Source: Burkholderiales bacterium | GTDB taxonomy: Bacteria > Pseudomonadota > Gammaproteobacteria > Burkholderiales > Usitatibacteraceae | Reading direction: 5' to 3' | Assembly: GCA_017880705.1 (NCBI GenBank) | Contig: JADGRS010000250.1 | Location: 1 to 5,343 of the forward strand | DNA length: 5,343 nucleotides | In this document: positions 1-5,343 of the stretch, piece by piece | Numbering within the stretch: position 1 is the stretch's first letter | Layout of the letters: every line of letters begins with the position of its first letter | Position numbers and translations under genes: made by a program | Notes under the pieces: generated by a model | What the model was told of the DNA's origin: nothing | Databases searched by the model: none | What the model saw: only the letters and a program-made list of their open reading frames with translations

Positions 1-62
1 CTTACGGGCGCATCCGCGCCGCAATCAAGGATGCCGCCAAACAGCTGGAGGGCTCCGCATGA
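1..62 (+). CDS. C-terminal end of a [2Fe-2S]-binding subunit of a molybdenum hydroxylase (IorA-like), partial
   Basis: Only the last 19 codons and the TGA stop (60-62) lie in the window; the 5' part is off the left edge. The reading frame, with codons starting at position 3, gives a tail beginning YGRIRAAIKDAAKQ. In small [2Fe-2S] subunits of the isoquinoline 1-oxidoreductase (IorA) type, a very similar RIRAAI helix directly follows the last cysteine motif (CRCGTY-like) at the C-terminus. Its stop codon overlaps the start of the molybdopterin subunit in an ATGA arrangement, which suggests translational coupling and the usual small-then-large gene order of this enzyme family. In the family this subunit carries electrons from the molybdenum centre through two [2Fe-2S] clusters. 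The cluster cysteines themselves are outside the window, so the assignment rests on the tail and on the neighbour. Confidence 0.72.
   Translation, partial: YGRIRAAIKDAAKQLEGSA
47..52 (+). promoter_or_regulatory. Ribosome binding site for the molybdopterin-binding subunit
   Basis: GGAGGG lies 6 nt before the ATG at 59, inside the last codons of the upstream subunit gene. It is a near-consensus Shine-Dalgarno sequence at a good distance and supports the start at 59, which also places a twin-arginine signal right at the N-terminus. Confidence 0.75.
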
Positions 63-2194
63 ACAACGTCGCCTCCGTCTCGCGCCGCAATTTCCTGAAG
101 GTCTCCGCCATCGCCGGCGGTGGAATGATGATCTCGTTTCGCTTCGGCGAGGCCGCCGAGCCCGCGGCAGCCGCATCGAATGCCATCACCGCCAACGCAT
201 GGGTCAAGCTCCTCCCCGATGGCGGCGTGGTGCTCACCTGCCACCGCAACGAGATGGGGCAGGATGTGCACACCTCGCTCGCGATGCTGCTTGCCGAAGA
301 GCTCGGCGTCGATCCGCGCCACGTGCGCATCGAGCAGGCGGGCGTGGACCCCGTGTATATCAACAGGTTGCTGGGCGGCCAGATCACCGGCGGCAGCACG
401 AGCGTGCGCGATGCGTGGGAGCCGTTGCGCCAGGCGGGCGCGAGCGCCCGCATGATGCTGGTGAGCGCCGCGGCGGAGCAGTGGAAGGTTGCGGCCTCGG
501 AGGTGCGCGCGGAAGACGGCCATGTCACGCACGGAAAGCGCAAGGTGGCCTATGGCAAGCTCGCCGACGCCGCGGCGAAGCAGCCCGTTCCCAAGGACGT
601 GAAGCTCAAGTCCAAGGGCGAGTTCAAGGTCATCGGCAGCCGGCTGCCGCGCCTCGACGGCGCCGACAAGGCGCGCGGACGCACGGTCTACGGCATCGAC
701 GCGAAGCAGCCCGGCATGCTCTACGCCGCGCTCGCCGCGTGCCCGGTGATCGGCGGAAAGGTCGCGTCGTTCGACGGCGCCGCCGCGGAGAAGCGCGCCG
801 GCGTTCGCAAGGTCCTCAACATCGGTGACGGCGTCGCCGTTGTCGCCGACCACTACTGGGTCGCGCGCTCGGCGCTCGGCGACGTGAAGATCCAGTGGGA
901 CGAGGGTCCCGGCGCGAAGCTCGACACGGCGGCGGTCTACGCGGCGCTCGACCGCGCGAAGGATCGTCCGGGCTACACCGCGAAGAACGTCGGCGACGTG
1001 CAGGGCGCGCTCGCGAAGGGCACCCAGGTCGAGGCGACCTACCAGTGCCAGATGCTCTCCCACGCGACGATGGAGCCGCAGAATTGCCTCGCGAAGGTTT
1101 CCGCGGACGGCGTGGACGTCTGGGCGAGCGTGCAGTTTCCGCAGGGCGCCCAGGGCGCCGCGGCGGAAGCTTCGGGTATGAAGCCCGAGCAGGTGCGCAT
1201 CCATCCGCAGTTCATCGGCGGGGGATTCGGGCGTCGCCTCGAGAACGACTTCGTCGCGCAGGCCGTGACGATCGCGAAGGCGATGCCGGGCACGCCGGTG
1301 AAGCTCATCTGGATCCGGCCCGACGACATGCAGCACGATTTCTATCGCCCGCCGAGCCTGCACGTGATGCGGGGCTCCGTCGAGAATGGACGTCTCCTAG
1401 CATTCTCCTCGAAGCTCGTCTCGCAATCGGTCACCGCGCGCGCGTTCCCCGGGTTCGTGAAGGACGGCAACGATCCCTTCATGACGGAAGGCCTCGCCAA
1501 CTTCACCTACGACATCCCGAACTGCCAGCTCGCCACCGTCATCGAGGACGTCGGCGTGCGCGTCGGCTATTGGCGCTCCGTGAGCCACGCGCTCAACTCG
1601 TTTGCGACCGAGAGCTTCATCGACGAGCTCGCGCTCGCCGCGAAGCAGGATCCGCTCGCGTTCCGCCTCGGGATGCTCGACAAGATGCCGCTGCAACGCG
1701 CCGTGATCGAGCGCGCGGGGCAGGTGTCGGGCTATTCCGCCGCACCCGCGAAGGGGCGCGCGTTCGGCGTCGCGGCGATGGAGTGCTACGACACATACGC
1801 CGCGGTCGTCTGCGAGGTTTCCGGAAGCGCGGACAAGGTGAAGCTCGAGCGCATCACGATCGTGGCCGATTGCGGCCTCATGGTGCACCCCGACCAGGCG
1901 GTGGCGCAGCTCGAGGGGGGCGTCGTGACGGGCCTCATCAGCACGCTGCGAAGCAAGATCACCTTCAAGGATGGACGCGTGCTGCAGTCGAACTTCCACG
2001 ACTTCCAGCTGCCCCGGATGAAGGATGTCCCGCCGATCAAGGTCGAGATCATCGCCCAGCGCGACAAGCCGGGAGGGCTCGGCGAAGTCGGCGTGCCGCT
2101 GGTGGCGCCGGCGGTCGCGAACGCCGTATTCGCGCTCACCGGCAAGCGGATACGTTCGCTACCGCTCGAAGATGGAGGAATCGCCTTCGCCTGA
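59..2194 (+). CDS. Tat-exported xanthine dehydrogenase family molybdopterin-binding subunit, isoquinoline 1-oxidoreductase beta (IorB) type
   Basis: Complete, 711 residues, close to the 700-770 usual for single-chain IorB-like large subunits. The N-terminus has a twin-arginine signal (SRRNFLK, residues 8-14, then a short hydrophobic stretch), so the folded holoenzyme is probably exported to the periplasm. Visible family motifs are GGQITGGSTS (107-116), HATMEPQNC (335-343), the glycine-rich IGGGFGRR (386-393) that contacts the molybdopterin cofactor, GYWRSVSHALNSFATESFIDELA-like sequence at 503-525, and GLGEVGVPLVAPAVANA (673-689), whose Glu676 corresponds to the catalytic base of the family. 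The enzyme would hydroxylate an N-heterocycle or oxidise an aldehyde at a Mo centre and pass electrons to the [2Fe-2S] partner just upstream. The substrate cannot be read from the sequence. Many relatives have a cytochrome c gene alongside; none is seen downstream here. The ATG at 59 is supported by the ribosome binding site, the ATGA overlap and the Tat signal. Confidence 0.93.
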   Translation: MNNVASVSRRNFLKVSAIAGGGMMISFRFGEAAEPAAAASNAITANAWVKLLPDGGVVLTCHRNEMGQDVHTSLAMLLAEELGVDPRHVRIEQAGVDPVYINRLLGGQITGGSTSVRDAWEPLRQAGASARMMLVSAAAEQWKVAASEVRAEDGHVTHGKRKVAYGKLADAAAKQPVPKDVKLKSKGEFKVIGSRLPRLDGADKARGRTVYGIDAKQPGMLYAALAACPVIGGKVASFDGAAAEKRAGVRKVLNIGDGVAVVADHYWVARSALGDVKIQWDEGPGAKLDTAAVYAALDRAKDRPGYTAKNVGDVQGALAKGTQVEATYQCQMLSHATMEPQNCLAKVSADGVDVWASVQFPQGAQGAAAEASGMKPEQVRIHPQFIGGGFGRRLENDFVAQAVTIAKAMPGTPVKLIWIRPDDMQHDFYRPPSLHVMRGSVENGRLLAFSSKLVSQSVTARAFPGFVKDGNDPFMTEGLANFTYDIPNCQLATVIEDVGVRVGYWRSVSHALNSFATESFIDELALAAKQDPLAFRLGMLDKMPLQRAVIERAGQVSGYSAAPAKGRAFGVAAMECYDTYAAVVCEVSGSADKVKLERITIVADCGLMVHPDQAVAQLEGGVVTGLISTLRSKITFKDGRVLQSNFHDFQLPRMKDVPPIKVEIIAQRDKPGGLGEVGVPLVAPAVANAVFALTGKRIRSLPLEDGGIAFA

Positions 2195-2261
2195 TTGAAC
2201 TTTTCCCGTCCGCGCCACTCCCACACGCGCCAGGGCAATTCCGTGGCGACAACTGGATAAC

Positions 2262-2267
2262 GGAGGG
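2262..2267 (+). promoter_or_regulatory. Ribosome binding site for the CHRD lipoprotein gene
   Basis: GGAGGG ends 4 nt before the ATG at 2272. It is a strong Shine-Dalgarno match in a 77-bp intergenic gap and fixes the start of the lipoprotein at 2272, although the same frame stays open far upstream within the molybdenum hydroxylase gene. Confidence 0.78.
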
Positions 2268-2271
2268 GATC

Positions 2272-2745
2272 ATGAGCATAGAGACGAGAAATGCCTGGCG
2301 CGCGGGCGCTGTTGCGTTCGCCGCGGCGATCGCCTTGGGCGGCTGCGGCATGTTTCACGATCGGGGCGACGAGCGTGGCGAGCACCGCATGCGCGGCAAT
2401 CATCAGGAGCTGACGCTCACCGGCGCGAGCGAGGTCCCGGCGGTGACGACCTCTGCGAGCGGCAGCGGCTGGGTGATGATCCACCCCGATCACAGCGTGA
2501 CCGCGAAGATCACCACTACCGGAATGACGCCGACGGCCTCTCACATCCACATGGCCGCCGCAGGGGCCAATGGACCGGTGATCGTGCCTTTCACGAAGGA
2601 AGGCGACAACACCTTCGTCGCGCCGCCCGGCGCGAAGCTCTCCGATGAGCAATACGAAGCGCTCAAGGCCGGCAACCTTTATGTCAACGTGCATAGCGCG
2701 AGGAACCCCGGCGGCGAGATTCGCGCGCAGCTGAAGGGCTGGTAA
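2272..2745 (+). CDS. CHRD domain-containing lipoprotein
   Basis: 157 residues. The N-terminus is a lipoprotein signal: a short charged start, a hydrophobic Ala-rich stretch (about residues 12-21) and the lipobox LGGC with Cys25 as the predicted lipidated residue. A charged linker (29-45) follows, then a CHRD domain from about 46 to the end. Its hallmarks are LTGASEVPAV (49-58), a HIHMAAAGANGPV segment (91-103) and the closing NVHSARNPGGEIRAQL (139-154), the most conserved stretch of the family. CHRD domains are beta-rich modules first described in chordin and widespread in bacterial secreted proteins; their biochemical role in bacteria is not established. The protein is probably anchored to a membrane facing the periplasm, the same compartment as the Mo-hydroxylase encoded 77 bp upstream. 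I see no convincing promoter in that gap, so read-through from the upstream operon is possible. A terminator follows the gene. Confidence 0.9.
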   Translation: MSIETRNAWRAGAVAFAAAIALGGCGMFHDRGDERGEHRMRGNHQELTLTGASEVPAVTTSASGSGWVMIHPDHSVTAKITTTGMTPTASHIHMAAAGANGPVIVPFTKEGDNTFVAPPGAKLSDEQYEALKAGNLYVNVHSARNPGGEIRAQLKGW

Positions 2746-2766
2746 CGGTCCATCGCGGCGGTGAAG

Positions 2767-2792
2767 ACGGCGGCTCGCGGGCCGCCGTTTTT
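2767..2792 (+). terminator. Rho-independent terminator after the CHRD gene
   Basis: An 8-bp perfect GC-rich stem (ACGGCGGC at 2767-2774 with GCCGCCGT at 2781-2788) closes a 6-nt loop and is followed at once by a T run (2788-2792). It lies 21 bp after the lipoprotein stop codon and probably ends the transcript that includes the molybdenum hydroxylase and CHRD genes, separating them from the quinone oxidoreductase. Confidence 0.85.
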
Positions 2793-2829
2793 CATGTAGA
2801 TCCCGCGGCCGGCGGGCGACGCCCGTCGA

Positions 2830-2859
2830 TTGACACCCATCGGCGGGCAGTGCAACGAT
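2830..2859 (+). promoter_or_regulatory. Possible sigma-70 type promoter for the quinone oxidoreductase gene
   Basis: A perfect consensus -35 box TTGACA is at 2830-2835, after the terminator. With an 18-bp spacer, a poor -10 candidate AACGAT lies at 2854-2859 (3 of 6 consensus positions). The position suits a transcript starting about 30 bp before the ATG at 2895. The -35 match is good but the -10 is weak, so this is a candidate only. Confidence 0.35.
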
Positions 2860-2894
2860 CGGTGCGGATCCATTTCTGGCAAGGCGCTGCCGCG

Positions 2895-3884
2895 ATGCAA
2901 GCACTGCTATGCAAGGCTTTCGGATCTCCCGACACGCTCGTGGTCGAGGAGGTCGCCGATGTGCGCAAGCCCGACAAGGGCGAGGTGAAGCTCGCCGTGC
3001 ACGCCTCCGGCCTCAACTTCGCCGACACGCTGATGATCGCCGGCAAGTACCAGGAGAGGCCGGAGATGCCGTTCTCGCCGGGAATGGAATGCGCGGGCGT
3101 CATCATGGAGGTGGGCGAGGGTGTCGCGCATCTCGCGCCGGGCGATCGCGTGATGGCGTTGACGGGCCACGGGGGCATGGCCGAGCAGGTCATCGCCATG
3201 GCCGACCGCGTGTTCCGCATTCCCGCCGCGATGACGTTCGAGCAGGCGGCGGGTTTTCCGGTGACCTACGGGACCGCCTATTACGCTCTCGTCGATCGCG
3301 CGCAGCTGAGGGCGGGCGAGACGCTGCTCGTGCATGGCGCCGCGGGCGGGGCCGGCTCCATCGCGGTCGAGATGGGCAAGCTCCTTGGCGCAACGGTGAT
3401 CGCCACCGCGGGCAGCGACGAGAAGGCCGCAGCCGCGAAGCGCCTCGGCGCGGACCACGCGATCAACTACTCGACGCATAGCGTGAAGGACGCGGTGAAG
3501 GCCCTGACGAGCGAAGGCGTGGACGTGGTGTTCGATCCGGTGGGCGGCGACGTCTTCGACCAGTCGCTGCGATGCATCGCCGCCGACGGGCGGATCCTCG
3601 TGATCGGCTTCGCTTCGGGACGCATCCCTTCAGTCCCGGCAAACCTGCTGCTGGTGAAGAATTTCTCGGTTGTGGGCGTCTACTGGGGCGGATTCACCAA
3701 GCGAGACCCGGCGAGGAACCGCGTGAACTTCGAGACGATGCTGCGATGGATCGAGGAAGGCAAGCTTCGCCCGCCGGCGACGACGAACTATCCGCTGGAC
3801 AAGGCCTCGCACGCCATGAACGCGCTGCTCGAGCGCAGGTCCACCGGAAAGCTCGTCATCACGACACCTCTCCTCAAGCGGTGA
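2895..3884 (+). CDS. NADPH:quinone oxidoreductase family protein (zinc-free MDR superfamily)
   Basis: 329 residues from the ATG at 2895, the normal length for the family. The N-terminal GroES-like half contains [17 protein letters not shown] and FSPGMECAG followed by VMEVGEGV-like and PGDRVMAL segments, the standard QOR signature. The C-terminal Rossmann half has the [14 protein letters not shown] nucleotide-binding loop, [11 protein letters not shown] and [14 protein letters not shown]. The cysteine/histidine set that binds zinc in alcohol dehydrogenases is absent, as expected for quinone oxidoreductases. The likely reaction is NAD(P)H-dependent reduction of a quinone or an activated alkene in the cytoplasm; the exact substrate cannot be told. 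The ATG at 2895 is preferred over an in-frame GTG at 2850 because the protein then starts [10 protein letters not shown] as relatives do; the ribosome binding site (AAGGCG at 2881-2886) is only moderate. The gene has a terminator upstream and overlaps the convergent aconitase gene by 11 bp. Confidence 0.9.
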   Translation: MQALLCKAFGSPDTLVVEEVADVRKPDKGEVKLAVHASGLNFADTLMIAGKYQERPEMPFSPGMECAGVIMEVGEGVAHLAPGDRVMALTGHGGMAEQVIAMADRVFRIPAAMTFEQAAGFPVTYGTAYYALVDRAQLRAGETLLVHGAAGGAGSIAVEMGKLLGATVIATAGSDEKAAAAKRLGADHAINYSTHSVKDAVKALTSEGVDVVFDPVGGDVFDQSLRCIAADGRILVIGFASGRIPSVPANLLLVKNFSVVGVYWGGFTKRDPARNRVNFETMLRWIEEGKLRPPATTNYPLDKASHAMNALLERRSTGKLVITTPLLKR

Positions 3885-5343
3885 CTGCCGCCTGCGGCTG
3901 CTTCGAGACGAGGTCGCGCAGCACGTAGGGGAGAATTCCTCCGTGCAGGTAGTAGTCCACCTCGATCGGCGTGTCGATGCGAAGGAGCACCGGCACTTCC
4001 TTGACCGAGCCGTCCTTGCGGTGGATCACGAGCTTCACGTCCATCTGCGGCTTGATGCCGGATTCGATTCCGACGACATCGACGGTCTCGTCGCCGACGA
4101 GCCCCAGGGACTGCGCGGAGTCGCTGCCCTTGAATTGCAGCGGCAGCACGCCCATGCCGACGAGGTTCGAGCGATGGATGCGCTCGAAGGAGCGCACGCA
4201 CACGGCCTTGATGCCGAGGAGCTGGGTGCCCTTCGCGGCCCAGTCGCGCGACGAGCCGGAGCCGTACTCCTCGCCGCCGAAGACGACGGTCGGCGTGGAT
4301 TGCGAGATGTACTTCATCGCGGCGTCGTAGATCGCCATCTGCTCGCCCGAGGGCTGGAAGATGGTGACGCCGCCCTCGACGCGCGAGCCGTCGGCCTTCG
4401 GCGGCAGCATGAGGTTCTTGATGCGCACGTTCGCGAACGTGCCGCGCATCATCACCTCGTGGTTGCCGCGGCGCGCTCCATAGCTGTTGAAGTCGGCCTT
4501 GCTCACGCCATTCGCGATGAGGTACTGCACCGCCGGTGACGACTCCTTGATCGATCCCGCGGGCGAGATGTGGTCGGTGGTGACCGAGTCGCCGAAGATG
4601 CCGAGCACGCGCGCGTCGTGCACGTCGTGCGCGTGTCCCGCGCTCATGCCGAAGTCCTGGAAGAAGGGGGGCTCGGCGATGTAGGTCGATTTCGGCCAGT
4701 TGTACACCTGTCCCGTCGCCGTAGGCACAGCGGCCCACATCGGGTTGTCCTTGGAGAAGTCGCCGTACATCCGCCCGAACACGGCGGGATCGACCGCATA
4801 TTGTGCCGAGAGGGTCGTGGCGTTCGCCGTTCCGCCGCTTCGTTCGTAGGCGGTTCCGCTCAGCGCGGCGGACCCATCAAAATGGAGCACGCCCACTCCG
4901 ACGTCGGGGCTGCCGGGAACGTAGCCTCCGAACCGGTAAATGTGGCTGTTGCTCAGGGTCGCTTGCGAGAAAGGGCCGGCGCTGGCGGTTGCTTCTCCGG
5001 TAATCAAGGGATGTCCGCTGGCCACGACCTGTGCCGAGTTGAAGATCAAGCGATTCGCATCCACGATGTAGAAGATCAAATCGTAGGTTGTTGCTCCGGC
5101 ACTGAGCGTGGCGGCGCCCCGGCCGTTCGTGTCCGCAGCGCCGATCGTGCCGCTGCCAGTTAACGCGCCGGAAAACGATCCGCCATCATTCACGTCGGCG
5201 GTGACGGAGGTGAACAATCCGGTCTGCGCGGTTGCCGTTCCCGCCATCGCGAAGTGGTTCGTGCCGGCGTCCCAGCCGGAGAAGCGGAAGGCAAACGGCA
5301 CGAACCACTTCGCGATGGCGGGAACGGCAACCGCGAAGTGGTT
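3874..5343 (-). CDS. acnA: Aconitate hydratase A, C-terminal swivel domain only, joined in frame to unrelated beta-repeat sequence; 5' end beyond the window
   Basis: The frame is open from the right edge down to the TGA at 3876-3874. The last ~306 residues (nt 4794-3874) are clearly aconitase [40 protein letters not shown] (4590-4546), [36 protein letters not shown] (with the catalytic Ser and Arg of the SSR motif at 4254-4246), [17 protein letters not shown] and [18 protein letters not shown]. This is the mobile fourth domain of the TCA-cycle enzyme that interconverts citrate and isocitrate. The first ~600 residues of AcnA, including the three cysteines that hold the [4Fe-4S] cluster, are absent. 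In their place is sequence resembling secreted repeat proteins, described separately. As it stands the product could not be an active aconitase. No true start codon is seen; the first possible one (GTG at 5301) lies inside an inverted repeat. The acnA identity of the C-terminal part is firm, but the upstream continuation is probably a chimeric join. Confidence 0.85.
   Translation of the reverse strand, partial: NHFAVAVPAIAKWFVPFAFRFSGWDAGTNHFAMAGTATAQTGLFTSVTADVNDGGSFSGALTGSGTIGAADTNGRGAATLSAGATTYDLIFYIVDANRLIFNSAQVVASGHPLITGEATASAGPFSQATLSNSHIYRFGGYVPGSPDVGVGVLHFDGSAALSGTAYERSGGTANATTLSAQYAVDPAVFGRMYGDFSKDNPMWAAVPTATGQVYNWPKSTYIAEPPFFQDFGMSAGHAHDVHDARVLGIFGDSVTTDHISPAGSIKESSPAVQYLIANGVSKADFNSYGARRGNHEVMMRGTFANVRIKNLMLPPKADGSRVEGGVTIFQPSGEQMAIYDAAMKYISQSTPTVVFGGEEYGSGSSRDWAAKGTQLLGIKAVCVRSFERIHRSNLVGMGVLPLQFKGSDSAQSLGLVGDETVDVVGIESGIKPQMDVKLVIHRKDGSVKEVPVLLRIDTPIEVDYYLHGGILPYVLRDLVSKQPQAAVTA
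4795..5295 (-). other. Non-aconitase segment: tandem beta-type repeats of a secreted or surface protein, fused upstream of the acnA 3' part
   Basis: Read on the minus strand, this stretch of ~167 codons is rich in Gly, Ser, Thr and Ala and has no aconitase motif. Two related units are visible. The first starts [19 protein letters not shown] (nt 5295 down) and continues with [23 protein letters not shown] and [15 protein letters not shown]. The second starts [15 protein letters not shown] (from about 4941) and runs to [10 protein letters not shown], where it is cut off by aconitase sequence; the units are about 118 residues apart. Such DVNDGG / NGRG / FYIVDA units recall repeated beta-sandwich modules in large exported proteins of soil bacteria; I cannot name the family with certainty. 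G/C-ending codons are 45 of 60 in the stretches I counted (4861-4980 and 5041-5100), against 59 of 60 in the aconitase part (4201-4380), so this piece appears to come from a different gene and perhaps a different genome. Confidence 0.7.
5227..5335. repeat. Perfect 40-bp inverted repeat with 29-bp spacer at the window edge
   Basis: The left arm 5227-5266 is the exact reverse complement of the right arm 5296-5335; the spacer is 5267-5295. The left arm read on the minus strand encodes [13 protein letters not shown] in the frame of the surrounding repeat protein and looks like genuine coding sequence. The right arm in the same frame gives [12 protein letters not shown], which does not look like the repeat family, so the right arm is probably the secondary copy. 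There are no flanking direct repeats or transposase. Confidence 0.95.
5303..5343. repeat. 12-bp inverted repeat ending at the last base; third copy of the fold-back unit
   Basis: AACCACTTCGCG at 5303-5314 is the reverse complement of CGCGAAGTGGTT at 5332-5343, with 17 bases between. The latter also repeats 5248-5259 in direct orientation. The sequence thus runs forward, backward, then forward again within about 117 bases, switching the second time at a CGCG shared by the copies. Confidence 0.9.

Noticed and set aside
2..1363. Long minus-strand open frame opposite the molybdenum hydroxylase gene
   Set aside because: It is extremely rich in Arg, His, Leu and Ala with no recognisable motif, and lies opposite a gene with clear family motifs. 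High-GC coding sequence routinely produces such open antisense frames.
2256..2261. GATAAC as a possible -10 box for the CHRD gene
   Set aside because: It matches 4 of 6 consensus positions but has no acceptable -35 box, and a start from it would fall within or just after the ribosome binding site.
895..2271. Upstream in-frame extension of the CHRD lipoprotein reading frame
   Set aside because: The extension overlaps the molybdenum hydroxylase gene and gives Arg/Gly-rich low-complexity sequence. The strong ribosome binding site and lipoprotein signal place the true start at 2272.
2850..2894. Alternative GTG start for the quinone oxidoreductase
   Set aside because: It would add 15 residues not expected for the family, lacks a good ribosome binding site and would fall inside the candidate promoter. 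The ATG at 2895 gives the usual N-terminus.
1786..2904. Minus-strand open frame across the hydroxylase end, the CHRD gene and the terminator
   Set aside because: It has no family motifs and the composition of an antisense shadow, and it runs straight through a well-supported terminator and two well-supported genes on the other strand.
3887..3898. Short GCCGC/GCGGC palindrome next to the convergent stop codons as a terminator
   Set aside because: The stem is only about 4-5 bp with almost no loop, and no T run follows on either strand.
4570..5163. Plus-strand open frame opposite the aconitase/repeat join
   Set aside because: It spans both unrelated halves on the opposite strand, has no motif, and is explained as an antisense shadow.
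5227..5335. Inverted repeat as an invertible (phase-variation) switch, insertion-sequence end or origin
   Set aside because: The 29-bp spacer is too short to carry a promoter or transposase, the arms lie inside a coding repeat, no target duplication is seen, and the third partial copy fits strand switching better.

Overview
The window is high-GC DNA from a Gram-negative bacterium. The first 4.8 kb looks like ordinary chromosome, probably betaproteobacterial. The evidence is near-total use of G/C-ending codons, a Tat-exported molybdenum hydroxylase, a lipoprotein signal, and an aconitase C-terminus that closely resembles betaproteobacterial AcnA as I remember it. The taxonomic call is moderate to low confidence because no search was possible.

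Positions 1-2194 (+ strand) hold the last 19 codons of a small [2Fe-2S] subunit, followed with an ATGA overlap by a complete 711-residue molybdopterin-binding subunit of the isoquinoline 1-oxidoreductase (IorB) type. The two would form a periplasmic molybdenum hydroxylase. Positions 2272-2745 (+) encode a small CHRD-domain lipoprotein with a strong ribosome binding site, closed by a good intrinsic terminator at 2767-2792. Positions 2895-3884 (+) encode a zinc-free, NADPH-dependent quinone oxidoreductase of the MDR superfamily, with a possible promoter of its own starting at 2830. Its 3' end overlaps by 11 bp the convergent 3' end of an aconitase gene on the minus strand.

The right end is abnormal. 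The minus-strand frame that ends at 3874 is clearly aconitase A for its last ~306 residues (3874 to about 4794). Upstream of that it changes abruptly into glycine/serine/threonine/alanine-rich beta-type repeats typical of secreted or surface proteins, with no trace of the ~600 residues that should carry the aconitase catalytic domains and iron-sulfur cysteines. Codon usage changes at the same place. The last ~117 bases contain a perfect 40-bp inverted repeat around a 29-bp spacer, and then a 12-bp return to the first orientation. I read this as a chimeric join plus fold-back structure at a contig edge, most likely an assembly or amplification artefact, though a real rearrangement cannot be excluded from sequence alone.

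The genes do not form one obvious pathway. The Mo-hydroxylase pair is one operon, possibly continuing into the CHRD gene; the quinone oxidoreductase and aconitase are neighbours of general redox and central metabolism. I found no convincing undescribed system, RNA gene, CRISPR array or insertion sequence.
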